Notes: generated from the sequence alone by a model not told the origin. DNA of 11,061 nt from Baffinella frigidus (GCA_026770585.1 MU646946.1:93044-104104), one strand, 5' to 3'; shown: positions 1 through 5,747, counted from the stretch's first letter. Made by a program: numbers and translations.

Positions 1-241
1 GGGGTTTGGGGTTTGGGGTTTGGGGTTTGGGGTTTGGGGTTTGGGGTTTGGGGTTTAGGGTTCAGGGTTGAGAGGGTTTGGGATTCAGGGTTTAGGGTTT
101 AGGGTTCAGGGTTCAGAGTTGAGAGGGTTTGGGGTTTGGAGTTTGGAGTTTAGGGTTTAGGGTTTGAGGTTTAGGGTTTAGGGTTTAGGGTGTAGGGTGT
201 AGGGTTTAGGGTGTAGGGTTTAGGGTTTAGGGTTCAGGGTG
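1..241. repeat. Degenerate telomere-like tract, G-rich on plus strand
   Basis: Eight near-perfect TTTGGGG units open the window, followed by mixed TTTAGGG, TTCAGGG and TGTAGGG units that keep the 7-base period. A chromosome's left end should begin C-rich on the plus strand, so this is an interstitial block and not the physical telomere. No gene is seen. Confidence 0.9.
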
Positions 242-244
242 TAC

Positions 245-303
245 CTATGGACGTAGATAGTCTCGGGGTGGTCGGATGGGCATCGCGCAGGGTCGCGCTT
301 CAC
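245..303 (-). CDS. Exon D copy 1 (SPRY gene, after the SPRY core)
   Basis: This is a 59-nt open segment ending at a CATAG|GTAC donor. It reads VKRDPARCPSDHPETIYVH, clearly related to D3 and D2, which share the HPxTxYVH end. The usual CAG acceptor before GTG is missing. A TTTAG|GGT acceptor supplied by an adjoining telomere-like unit, starting at base 306, would keep the frame by adding one Gly codon. The three D copies differ in amino acids yet keep the same end and phase, so D1 may be an alternative exon and not a dead copy. I do not recognise the D peptide as a named domain. The next exon should lie outside the window. Confidence 0.45.
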
Positions 304-922
304 ACCCTAAACCCCCAACCCCTAACCCCCAACTGCCAACCCCCGAAACCCTGAATTCTGTACCCTCGCGTGCGCACCTTGAACCCTAAACCCCTCCGCC
401 ATGGTAAACCCCAAACCGTAAACCGTAAACCGTAAACCGTAAACCGTAAACCGTAAACCGTAAACCGTAAACCCTAGACCCTAAACCCTAAACCCTGCAA
501 TCAAAACCCTAAACTCTCAACCCTAAACCCTAAACCCCGAACCCTGAACCCTAAACCCTAATCCCTAAACCCTGAACCCCAAACCCTAAACCCTAAACCC
601 TATGCCCTGCACCCTAAAACCTAAACCCCTAAACCCTGAACCCTGAACCCTGAACCCTGAACCCTGAACCCTGAACCCTGAACCCCTAACCCCCAACTGC
701 CAACCCCCGAAACCCGAAACCCAGAACCCTCGCATGCGCACCTTGAATCTGAACCTGGGCGCAAACCCTAAACCCTACACCCTTCACCCCAAACCCTTCA
801 CCCCAACCCCTACTCCCTACACCTGAACCCTGGACCCTGAACCTGAACCTGGGCGTAAACCCTAAACCTTAGACCCTGCACCCGGACCCGAACCGAACAG
901 ACCCGGACCCGAACCGAACAAC
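304..922. repeat. C-rich telomere-like tract with CCGTAAA array
   Basis: Here the repeat is C-rich on the plus strand, opposite to most of the window. It holds about nine tandem CCGTAAA units (416-471), a run of CCCTGAA units (635-681) and CCCTAAA variants. A segment around 320-375 (CTAACCCCCAACTGCCAACC and following) recurs near 684-735. No gene is visible. Confidence 0.9.
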
Positions 923-984
923 CTGTGGACGTAGACAGTCTTGGGGTGGTTGGATGGGTACCTGATGGGGTCGCTGATCCGCAC
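923..984 (-). CDS. Exon D copy 2 (SPRY gene)
   Basis: This 62-nt open segment ends at a CACAG|GT donor and reads VRISDPIRYPSNHPKTVYVH. It aligns with D3 but is two codons shorter near its start. The CAG acceptor before GTG has become ATG. An in-frame AG from a neighbouring TAGGG unit (exon start at 999) could replace it. Most differences from D3 are conservative, and the reading frame and donor are intact. This suggests either recent duplication or use as an alternative exon. It is flanked on both sides by telomere-like repeats. Confidence 0.5.
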
Positions 985-1245
985 CATCACCCCCAAACCC
1001 TACTCCCTACACCCTACACCCTACACCCTACACCCTACACCCTACTCCATACTCCCTACACCCTGCTCCCTACACCCTACACCATACAACCCAACACCCT
1101 ACTCCCTACACCCTACTCCCTACACCCTGAACCCTGAACCCTGAACGCCAATCCACGAACCCTGAACCCAACCCCAACCCCTCGCCCTGAACCCTACGAT
1201 CTACACCCAGCACCCTGCACCCCAACATGTCCCGGAGACAATAAC
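985..1245. repeat. CCCTACA/CCCTACTC minisatellite, C-rich
   Basis: Tandem CCCTACA and CCCTACTC units (about 994-1135) give low-complexity HPTPYTL-type translations that I treat as artefacts. The rest (1136-1245) is degenerate CCCTGAA-like sequence up to the donor side of exon D3. Confidence 0.9.
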
Positions 1246-1313
1246 CTGTGGACGTAGATGGTCTTGGGGTGATCCGCAGGGTATCGAATGGGGTTGCGCT
1301 TCGAGAGCCGCAC
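1246..1313 (-). CDS. Exon D3, most complete copy of the last exon seen
   Basis: This 68-nt exon is bounded by a TGCAG|GTG acceptor and a CCACAG|GTTAT donor. It reads VRLSKRNPIRYPADHPKTI followed by YVH, with two leftover bases (phase 2). It follows exon C1 in phase 0. Two further open copies (245-303 and 923-984) and five acceptor-side fragments (1577-3058) share its sequence, which argues for a real exon. It lies C-terminal to the SPRY core, and I do not recognise the peptide. It is less certain than the SPRY exons because no family motif supports it. Confidence 0.55.
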
Positions 1314-1337
1314 CTGCATTTCGGGTGCAGCATTCAT

Positions 1338-1377
1338 TAAAAGTCAACTTGCCTTGGGATAATCAACTTTAAGGATG
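1338..1377 (+). repeat. Internal fragment of the AACCACAC foldback family
   Basis: It matches the AAAAGTCAACTTGCC and AACTTTAAGGAT core of the complete elements at 1808-1957 and 6264-6405. It is cut off on the right by the foldback element starting near 1378. Confidence 0.7.
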
Positions 1378-1516
1378 TCATCCGGACGAGTATTCGAGTT
1401 GAATACGATCTGGCAACGAAAATTACTACATCATAGTTTTACTATTACTTGTAACGACCAACTGTGTAGTAATTTTCGTTGCCAGATCGTATTCGACTTG
1501 AATACTCGGCAGGATT
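1378..1516. mobile_element. MITE-like foldback element, family 1 (copy a)
   Basis: Arms at 1388-1430 and 1465-1507 are 43 bp each with two mismatches, separated by 34 bp. Outside the left arm is TCATCCGGACGAG, the same end as family members at 8431-8582 and 8629-8799. Each arm starts GAGTATTC, followed by a small hairpin, and carries AACGAAAATTACTACA at its inner end. It inserted into a fragment of the AACCACAC family. The target duplication is not clear, and the outer right boundary is approximate. Confidence 0.8.
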
Positions 1517-1576
1517 CAGGATCCAGGGTGCAGGGTGTAGGGTGTAGGGTCTAGGCTTTAGGGTCGGGTGTTTGGG

Positions 1577-1598
1577 GGTTGCGTTTCGAGAGTCGCAC
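1577..1598 (-). pseudogene. Exon D fragment D4 (acceptor side)
   Basis: CCCAG|GTGCGACTCTCGAAACGCAACC matches the first seven codons of D3, then runs into telomere-like sequence. The acceptor is intact and the rest of the exon is missing. Confidence 0.6.
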
Positions 1599-1724
1599 CT
1601 GGGTTTTGGCTTCAGCATTCAGGATCTAGGGTCCACCGGGGTACATTCAGGATCTTTTGACGTAGTATTTTCATTTCCGGTGCGGGCTCTCTCTTGAGGC
1701 TCATAGACATTGTATCACTCAACT

Positions 1725-1780
1725 CAAGGCTAAAGGGCCTTTCTAGGACCTGTATCGAGAGTAATAAAGAAGAAGAAGAA
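1725..1780. repeat. Dispersed repeat M, copy 1
   Basis: AGGACCTGTATCGAGAGTAA and its surroundings recur at 4300-4356. On the minus strand both copies give a pyrimidine-rich stretch (CTTCTTCTTCT) followed by GATACAG|GTCCTA, which resembles a 3' splice site. The following frame is open for at least 30 codons in this copy but stops after eight in the other. A real exon is possible but unproven. The flanks 1599-1724 and 1781-1807 show nothing recognisable. Confidence 0.55.
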
Positions 1781-1807
1781 GATTCAGGATCTAGGGTCCA
1801 GTTAAGG

Positions 1808-1957
1808 CCCTAACCACACGGTGGGCTACGAGCCTTTCATCAAAAGTCAACTTGCCTTAAGGCAATTAACTTTAAGGATTTTCTGGTGCAATGTGGTCAT
1901 GCACCTCCATGAAATCCAGGCCGAACGAAACCCTCGAAGCCCACCGTGTGGGTAGGG
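1808..1957. mobile_element. AACCACAC foldback MITE, complete copy
   Basis: Terminal arms 1812-1827 (AACCACACGGTGGGCT) and 1938-1953 match at 15 of 16 positions. The match extends outward through CCCT/AGGG, which may be host telomere repeat. The inside carries AAAAGTCAACTTGCC and AACTTTAAGGAT, itself a weak inverted pair. A second complete copy is at 6264-6405, and partial ones are at 1338-1377 and 3523-3631. No transposase is encoded, so it would be non-autonomous. Confidence 0.8.
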
Positions 1958-1990
1958 TCTAGGATAAGGGCTTGAGGGTTGGGTGTTTGG

Positions 1991-2013
1991 GGGTCGCGCT
2001 TCTAGAGGGGCAC
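1991..2013 (-). pseudogene. Exon D fragment D5
   Basis: CCCAG|GTGCCCCTCTAGAAGCGCGA is the acceptor-side start of exon D with an in-frame TAG. It continues into telomere-like repeat. Confidence 0.6.
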
Positions 2014-2086
2014 CTGGGTTTCGGGTTCAGGATTCAGGATCTAGGGTGTAGGGTGTAGGGTCTAGGCGTTAGGGTTGGGTGTTTGG

Positions 2087-2109
2087 GGGTCGCGCTTCGA
2101 GAGGCACAC
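2087..2109 (-). pseudogene. Exon D fragment D6
   Basis: ACCAG|GTGTGCCTCTCGAAGCGCGA keeps the acceptor and about eight codons of exon D. It is then cut off by GGGTGTTTGG-type repeat, as in D5. Confidence 0.6.
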
Positions 2110-2189
2110 CTGGTTTGGGATTTGGGGTTTAGGGCTCAGGGTTCAGGGTTTAGGGGTTGGGGTAGTGCGTGCCACACCAGAATAATCGA

Positions 2190-2254
2190 GGGAAACCGAC
2201 GCCTTATCCGCGCCAGATCTGGCGCGGTTGACTTAATAAGTCAAGGCATTTCCC
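2190..2254. repeat. Nested perfect palindromes (cruciform-capable)
   Basis: A perfect 20-bp palindrome (CCGCGCCAGATCTGGCGCGG, 2208-2227) is followed directly by 8-bp arms with a 1-base spacer (TTGACTTA-A-TAAGTCAA, 2228-2244). Both are enclosed by GGGAAA...GCCTT and AAGGC...TTTCCC. It looks like a compact foldback insertion. I see no protein signal. Confidence 0.8.
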
Positions 2255-2297
2255 TTGAAAGATGTCAAAAGTGGATGTTTCGAGTGCCCTGGCGTGG

Positions 2298-2321
2298 CGG
2301 GGTTCCGCTTTGACAGGCGCA
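2298..2321 (-). pseudogene. Exon D fragment D7
   Basis: ATCAG|TGCGCCTGTCAAAGCGGAAC aligns with the start of exon D but lacks the first G. The sequence is more diverged than the other D fragments. Confidence 0.45.
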
Positions 2322-2336
2322 CTGATTTGGGATTTA

Positions 2337-2784
2337 GGGTTCAGGATCCAGGGTCTAGGGTCTAGGGTCTAGGTTCTAGGTTCTAGGGTCTAGGTTCTAG
2401 GGTCTAGGTTCTAGGGTCTAGGGTCTAGGTTCTAGGTTCTAGGGTCTAGGGTCTAGGGTCTAGGTTCTAGGTTCTAGGGTCTAGGTTCTAGGGTCTAGGG
2501 TCTAGGTTCTAGGTTCTAGGGTCTAGGGTCTAGGGTCTAGGTTCTAGGGTCTAGGTTCTAGGTTCTAGGGTCTAGGTTCTAGGGTCTAGGTTCTAGGGTC
2601 TAGGTTCTAGGTTCTAGGGTCTAGGTTTTAGGGTCTAGGTTCTAGGGTGCAGGTTCTAGGGTCTAGGTTCTAGGGTGCAGGTTCTAGGGTGCAAGTTCTA
2701 GGGTTCAGGATCTAGGGTATAGGTTCTAGGGTCTGGGTTCTAGGGTGTAGGGTTCAAGGTGTAGGGTTTAGGGTTTGGGGTTTG
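2337..2784. repeat. TCTAGGG/TCTAGGT minisatellite
   Basis: About 400 bases are built almost only from GGGTCTA and GGTTCTA units in irregular alternation, with occasional GTGCA units near the right end. The period stays at 7. This is the longest homogenised tract in the window and holds no gene. Confidence 0.92.
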
Positions 2785-2792
2785 GTGTGTAC

Positions 2793-2848
2793 CAGGGGCT
2801 AGTGCTTGGCGGCCGCGAGGTCAAAGACGAACGGCTCCACACAACTTG
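2793..2848 (-). pseudogene. Exon C copy C4, stop codon in frame
   Basis: It reads CGAEPFVFDLAAAKH, then TAG where C1 has TGG, and ends at a CCTG|GTACAC donor. The acceptor side is diverged (TACAAGTTGTG in place of CACAGGTGAATTG). It is a recognisable copy of the last SPRY strand, but broken. Confidence 0.75.
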
Positions 2849-2872
2849 TAACTCCTTTCGGATTAATGTGGA

Positions 2873-2890
2873 ATCTTCCCCGGGGAAGAT
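2873..2890. repeat. 18-bp perfect palindrome
   Basis: ATCTTCCCCGGGGAAGAT is perfectly self-complementary. It sits between exon C4 and the repeat at 2913-3044. Confidence 0.85.
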
Positions 2891-2912
2891 CCTCGTATTG
2901 CGAGCTGACAGG

Positions 2913-3044
2913 GATGTTCCCGAGGCGCTGTGAGTTCTCGGGTTACATCGGCGCGCACGCCATTTAATTAGGCCCCTGCTAATTATTTACCGAGTCTGCC
3001 TAATTAACTTCTGGTCCGCCTAGTTGATTTCCGCCGGGAACATC
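2913..3044. repeat. Inverted-repeat-bounded element with 20-bp TAATTA units
   Basis: GATGTTCCCG (2913-2922) and CGGGAACATC (3035-3044) are perfect 10-bp inverted ends. Inside (2940-3032) is a segment shared with 5609-5704. Both begin GGGTTACATCGGCGCGCACG and hold about four units of 20 to 21 bases, each starting TAATTA or TAGTTGA and ending in GTCYGCC-like sequence. Confidence 0.7.
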
Positions 3045-3058
3045 TTCGAGAGCCGCAC
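3041..3058 (-). pseudogene. Exon D fragment D8, out of cluster order
   Basis: CCCAG|GTGCGGCTCTCGAAG is identical to the first 15 bases of D3 and keeps the acceptor. It lies between C4 and C3, the only break in the strict gene-order clustering of exon copies. Confidence 0.6.
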
Positions 3059-3243
3059 CTGGGTTTCGGGTTCAGGACCCACCCCTAAGAAAGCTCCGAT
3101 CCACAGCGGATCGCACTCCGCGCAGCAAAGGTGATGCCATCTCTCATCCGAGCTGTGCCAGAAATCCGGGGAAGGTTGGCGTCGGCTACTTTGAAGTGGT
3201 ACGCCGAATCTCGTTGGAGTTCGGGAAGCATTGGGGGGTGTAC

Positions 3244-3285
3244 CGCAGGCCAGTGCTTGGCGGCCGCCAGGGAGAGAGAGAGAGC

Positions 3286-3336
<51 letters not shown>

Positions 3337-3378
3337 GAGGTCGAAGACAAACGGCTCATGTCCGCAATGCAATTTACC
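3244..3378 (-). pseudogene. Exon C copy C3 split by an in-frame (GA)n microsatellite
   Basis: The 5' half reads HCGHEPFVFDL. The 3' half reads AAAKHWPA and ends at a TGCG|GTACAC donor. Between them is about 67 bases of GA/CT dinucleotide repeat, read on the minus strand as Ser-Leu repeats. The frame is continuous across the microsatellite, and the open reading continues past the donor. The CACAG acceptor is lost (AAATTGCATTGCGG). It is therefore probably not spliced as C1 is, although a read-through product cannot be excluded. Confidence 0.75.
3269..3335. repeat. (GA)n microsatellite
   Basis: A run of GA dinucleotides with two interruptions (GCGA, GATA), lying inside exon copy C3. Confidence 0.95.
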
Positions 3379-3450
3379 ACACCAAACGTGTAGGAATTTC
3401 CATGGAAATGCAATATAAGCAAACGTGTAGTAATTTTCATCGAAGTTCGA
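3368..3450. repeat. Possible decayed family 1 foldback
   Basis: It contains TTTACCACACC and GTGTAGTAATTTTC, close to the inner-arm motifs of the family 1 elements (CGAAAATTACTACAC). Clear terminal arms are absent. Confidence 0.35.
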
Positions 3451-3493
3451 TATTTTAAATCAAACCCGCTTTCCTGTGAGACTGGGGGGGCAC

Positions 3494-3514
3494 CGGGGGC
3501 CAGTGCTTGGCGGC
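3494..3514 (-). pseudogene. Exon C fragment C2 (donor side)
   Basis: GCCGCCAAGCACTGGCCCCC is identical to the end of C1, with the same CCG|GTGCCC donor and C-run beyond. The 5' half is missing, cut off close to the start of an AACCACAC element. Confidence 0.7.
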
Positions 3515-3522
3515 TAGATCAG

Positions 3523-3631
3523 AACCACACGGTGGACTGCAGACCTTTCATCAAAAGTCAACTTACCCAGGGGTAATCAACTTTACGGATTTTCTGGTAA
3601 AAACTTGGTCACATCATACGCTTAAGAGATT
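3523..3631. mobile_element. AACCACAC foldback MITE, right end missing
   Basis: The left arm AACCACACGGTGGACT and the AAAAGTCAACTTACC core match the copy at 6264-6405. The right arm with AGCCCACC is absent, and the sequence runs into the intron side of exon C1. The right limit is approximate. Confidence 0.7.
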
Positions 3632-3641
3632 GGGGGGGCAC

Positions 3642-3701
3642 CGGGGGCCAGTGCTTGGCGGCTGCGAGGTCGAAGACAAACGGCTCCGCGCCGCAATTCA
3701 C
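3642..3701 (-). CDS. Exon C1, last SPRY strand (VNCGAEPFVFDL)
   Basis: This 60-nt exon runs from a CCACAG|GTG acceptor to a CCCCCG|GTGCC donor, phase 0 at both ends. It reads VNCGAEPFVFDLAAAKHWPP. In SPRY proteins of the RanBP9/ASH2L type the final core strand is VNFG.. PFVFDI, so the match is specific. It follows exon X2 in frame and precedes exon D3 in frame. Seven other copies of this exon lie within 1.7 kb. If the intron were not removed, the frame would run on for nine codons to a TGA, so it could also be a terminal exon. Confidence 0.78.
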
Positions 3702-3714
3702 CTGTGGTTTGGGG

Positions 3715-3886
3715 GGTAAGGTTTGAGGTTTGGGGTTTGGGGTTTGGGGTTTGGGGTTTGAGGTTTGGGGTTTGGGGTTTGGGGTTTAGGGTTTGGGGTT
3801 TGGGGTGTGGGGTTTAGGGATGCGGGATGAGGGTTTGGTGTTTCGGTTCTTGGTCTTTGGTTTTGGGGGCTTGGGGTTTAAGTTTT
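3715..3886. repeat. TTTGGGG telomere-like tract
   Basis: Nearly uniform TTTGGGG units with a few TTTAGGG and TTTGAGG units, ending in decayed sequence next to exon fragment C5. Confidence 0.9.
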
Positions 3887-3887
3887 A

Positions 3888-3914
3888 CACGAACGGCTCC
3901 GCACCGCAGTTCAC
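3888..3914 (-). pseudogene. Exon C fragment C5 (acceptor side)
   Basis: AACAG|GTGAACTGCGGTGCGGAG continues as VNCGAEPFV and then a TAA where repeat sequence takes over. The acceptor is intact. Confidence 0.7.
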
Positions 3915-4061
3915 CTGTTCGGGGTTGAGGGTCTAGGGTTTGCGGTACGAACATCGGTCTACGGGTGAGGACCCCACCCCAAAGGCTAGTCGCCCCCAGC
4001 GAGAGAGATATATAGCGGAGGGGTGGCAGGGTAGAGAGAGGGGGTGGGGATTAGGGTGTGG

Positions 4062-4113
4062 TCTCCCCCGGGGAATAGTCCGGTAGTTGCAATCTCCCTC
4101 GGGACGAACGGCC
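4062..4113 (-). pseudogene. Exon C fragment C7 within repeat L
   Basis: GAACAG|GCCGTTCGTCCC joins the exon C acceptor to its PFV codons, with the bases between deleted. It is embedded in a 52-bp segment (TCTCCCCCGGGGAAT...) that recurs at 4365-4415, so the fragment moved or was copied with its flank. Confidence 0.5.
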
Positions 4114-4248
4114 TGTTCGGGGTTGAGGGGGAGGGGATGATGGGGGAGGCGTTTGGGGTCAAGGGGGTGGGGATTAGTGGGGGCCCTCCTGAACACCAAA
4201 CGTATGGTAAGACGTTGCGCCAAAGGCAAGATCTGCGTTTGGGGTTTG

Positions 4249-4262
4249 GTGCCGCACTTCAC
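4249..4262 (-). pseudogene. Exon C fragment C6
   Basis: GAACAG|GTGAAGTGCGGCAC keeps the acceptor and about five codons of exon C, then runs into other sequence. Confidence 0.55.
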
Positions 4263-4299
4263 CTGTTCGGGGTTGAGGGGGAGGGGATTAGGGTGTGGT

Positions 4300-4356
4300 C
4301 AAGGCTCAAGGGCCTCGTTTAGGACCTGTATCGAGAGTAATACAGAAGAAGAAGCA
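4300..4356. repeat. Dispersed repeat M, copy 2
   Basis: Shares AGGACCTGTATCGAGAGTAA and the AGAAGAAGAAG tail with 1725-1780. On the minus strand the sequence after GATACAG reads VLNEALEP and stops. Confidence 0.55.
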
Positions 4357-4364
4357 GAGAGTTG

Positions 4365-4432
4365 TCTCCCCCGGGGAATTGTCCGGTGGTTCCAATCCCC
4401 CCCGGGGCCAACGGCTCTGCGCCGCTGTTCCC
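4365..4432 (-). pseudogene. Exon C fragment C8 with repeat L copy 2
   Basis: CACAG|GGGAACAGCGGCGCAGAGCC corresponds to the start of exon C with substitutions (GNSGAEP). It is followed by the same CCCCCGGGGAAT flank as C7. Confidence 0.6.
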
Positions 4433-4439
4433 CTGTGTT

Positions 4440-4630
4440 TTGGGGGGTGAGGTTTAGGCTTTTGGGTTTTGGGTTTTGGGTTTTGCATTTTGGGTTTGGG
4501 GTGTGGGGTTTGGGTTCTGGGTTTTGGGTTTGGGAATTGGGGATTGGGGATTGGGGTTTGGGGTTTGGGGTTTGGGGTTTGGGGTTTGGGGTTTGGGGTT
4601 TAGGGGTTCGGTTTCGGGTTTCGGATTTCG
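4440..4630. repeat. TTTTGGG/TTTGGGG tract
   Basis: Starts as TTTTGGG and GGATTGG variants and becomes uniform TTTGGGG (about 4556-4605). The long open frames across it on both strands (GFGVWGLG or PKPQTPN repeats) are products of the 7-base period. Confidence 0.9.
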
Positions 4631-4633
4631 GAC

Positions 4634-4690
4634 CGCGATGGGGCAGCGCGAGTCGATCCCAATCGATCCCGATCGTCGGAAACAGGTGCT
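4634..4690 (-). pseudogene. Exon X copy X1, frameshifted
   Basis: It reads LFPTIGID, then an extra 10 bases (AATCGATCCC duplication) shifts the frame before the usual SRCPIA. The GCG|GTCCGA donor is kept. Its 5' end has been replaced by a small inverted-repeat element (4701-4742), so the acceptor is missing. Confidence 0.7.
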
Positions 4691-4691
4691 C

Positions 4692-4757
4692 CTCCACTCC
4701 AAAGTTGACGAATCCATACCGCACATCCAGAACGTCAACTTTAGAATAGTCCGGCAA
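4692..4757. mobile_element. Small AAGTTGAC inverted-repeat element, copy 1
   Basis: AAAGTTGACG (4701-4710) and CGTCAACTTT (4733-4742) are perfect 10-bp arms around 22 bp. Outside is GCCGGACTATTCT on the minus strand. Related copies on the plus strand are at 5169-5246 and 7840-7907. Confidence 0.65.
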
Positions 4758-4791
4758 CCTAACTGGGGCAGAGCTAGGGGGTTCGGGTCAC

Positions 4792-4853
4792 CGCGATGGG
4801 GCAGCGCGAGTCGATCCCGATCGTCGGAAACAGGTTCGCGAACCGCAGCCCCC
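4792..4853 (-). CDS. Exon X2, SPRY strand (LFPTIGID)
   Basis: This 62-nt exon runs from a GGCGCAG|GGGGG acceptor to an ATCGCG|GTGACC donor. It completes the split codon left by B1 (phase 1) and then reads GLRFANLFPTIGIDSRCPIA, ending in phase 0 before C1. The xLFPTIG(I/L) stretch is the strand before VNFG...PFVFD in SPRY domains, where YPTVGL is typical. Among the X copies only this one has both splice sites and an open frame. Confidence 0.72.
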
Positions 4854-4867
4854 CTGCGCCAGCCCAG

Positions 4868-5030
4868 GTTGAGGGTGTAGGGTGTAGGGTGTAGGGTGTA
4901 GGGTGTAGGGTGAAGGGTGTAAGGTGTAGGGTGTAGGGTGTAGGGTGAAGGGTGCAGGGTGTAGGGTGTAGGGTGTAGGGTGTAGGGTGTAGGGTGTAGG
5001 GTGTAGGGTGTAGGGTGAAGGGTTCAGGTT
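4868..5030. repeat. TGTAGGG minisatellite
   Basis: About 22 uniform GTAGGGT units with a few GAAGGGT variants. The minus strand reads LHPTPYT repeats, an artefact. Confidence 0.92.
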
Positions 5031-5060
5031 TCCATTCGGAAGACGCGGCCAGATCAAACT

Positions 5061-5149
5061 ACGCCAGAGTCTTGTAACGGGTCGCCAAAAGTCAATTCCT
5101 CGCACGGAATAAGGGGAAATCATCTACTTTTGGGACAGTTCGGCGCCCC
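5061..5149. repeat. Dispersed repeat P, copy 1
   Basis: ACGCCAGAGTCTTGTAA through GTTCGGCGCC recurs at 5432-5519. It contains short inverted pairs (CCAAAAGT/ACTTTTGG and ATTCC/GGAAT). Both copies read PYSVRGID on the minus strand over a short open stretch. No family is recognised. Confidence 0.7.
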
Positions 5150-5150
5150 C
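5145..5150 (-). pseudogene. Exon X copy X4, acceptor only
   Basis: GGCTGGCGCAG|GGGGG is identical to the acceptor of X2, including the upstream GGCTG. Right after the G-run it switches to repeat P. Only the splice site and five exon bases remain. Confidence 0.4.
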
Positions 5151-5168
5151 CTGCGCCAGCCGCGTTTG

Positions 5169-5246
5169 ACTGTCAGACTATTCTTAAGTTGACATGCTGA
5201 TTTTACGGTACAAAATCGTCAACTTTGGAGCGGAAACGCGCCCGGG
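5169..5246. mobile_element. Small AAGTTGAC inverted-repeat element, copy 2
   Basis: AGACTATTCTTAAGTTGAC and CGTCAACTTTGGAGCGG form the arms. The outer flanks GCGTTT/AAACGC are also inverted. It sits between the X4 and X3 exon remnants. Confidence 0.6.
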
Positions 5247-5255
5247 CTCAGACTG

Positions 5256-5291
5256 ATATCGTCGGAAACAGGTCCGCGAAGCGCAGCCCCC
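5256..5291 (-). pseudogene. Exon X copy X3, 3' end missing
   Basis: GAGGCAG|GGGGGCTGCGCTTCGCG reads GLRFADLFPTI in the same phase as X2, then breaks off into unrelated sequence with a stop. The acceptor is intact and the donor half is lost. Confidence 0.7.
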
Positions 5292-5343
5292 CTGCCTCTG
5301 AGAGCCCGAGTTTCCGTTACCTTATCCTTAGGAACCCCCCCTA

Positions 5344-5378
5344 TGTTCCTACGGATTGCCTACCGTAGGGTCCTATGT
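5344..5378. repeat. Fragment related to the 10675-10835 element
   Basis: TTCCTACGGATTGCCTACCG then TAGGGTCCTATG matches CTACGGAATTGCCTACCGTA of the large element at 10708-10745. A third related piece is at 6680-6714. Each contains a small CCTACGG/CCGTAGG hairpin. Confidence 0.6.
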
Positions 5379-5431
5379 CTTATCGCTTGAGGGTCATTCG
5401 AAATCCCTTCGAAGTCTATTGTGTGGCTATC

Positions 5432-5519
5432 ACGCCAGAGTCTTGTAAGGGGTGGCCAAACGTCAATTCCTCGCACGGAATAAGGGGGAATTATTTCCGT
5501 TCGGGATAGTTCGGCGCCC
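5432..5519. repeat. Dispersed repeat P, copy 2
   Basis: About 85 percent identical by eye to 5061-5149, same orientation. The flanks 5298-5431 and 5520-5608 hold no gene that I recognise. Confidence 0.7.
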
Positions 5520-5608
5520 AAAAGTACGCTCGGAAAGAGCCGAACCCCCACGAGCAATCTGGTATGGTGCGCCACATACTTCAAGGTGTAGGGTTTAGGA
5601 AAACGCAG

Positions 5609-5704
5609 GGCGGGTTACATCGGCGCGCACGCCATCTAATTAGCCCCCTGCTTATTATTTACCTAGTCCGCCTAATTAATTTCTAGTCCCTCTAGTTAAA
5701 TTCC
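5609..5704. repeat. TAATTA 20-bp unit segment, copy 2
   Basis: Same segment as 2940-3032, with substitutions and the same 20 to 21 base periodicity, but without the GATGTTCCCG ends. Confidence 0.75.
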
Positions 5705-5747
5705 GAGAAGACCTTTGTCAGGCGTGGCGGCGGGGGGCGAGCTATCG

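Noticed and set aside
1-60. A true chromosome end at the left edge
   Set aside because: The plus strand is G-rich at its 5' end, opposite to a left telomere, the units are TTTGGGG and not a uniform terminal repeat, and they decay within 60 bases.
925-1144. Open frames with HPTPYTLHPTPYT repeats
   Set aside because: A translation of CCCTACA/CCCTACTC units in several frames. The real signal beneath is exon D2 on the minus strand.
4153-4880. Long open frames rich in GFGVWGLG (plus) or PKPQTPN (minus)
   Set aside because: They arise from TTTGGGG units: a 7-base period with no stop in any of its phases keeps all frames open. Both strands are open over the same bases and no domain is visible.
4788-5123. 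Minus-strand open frame with LHPTPYT repeats
   Set aside because: Most of it is the TGTAGGG minisatellite. Only the X2 exon and repeat P portions carry non-repeat sequence.
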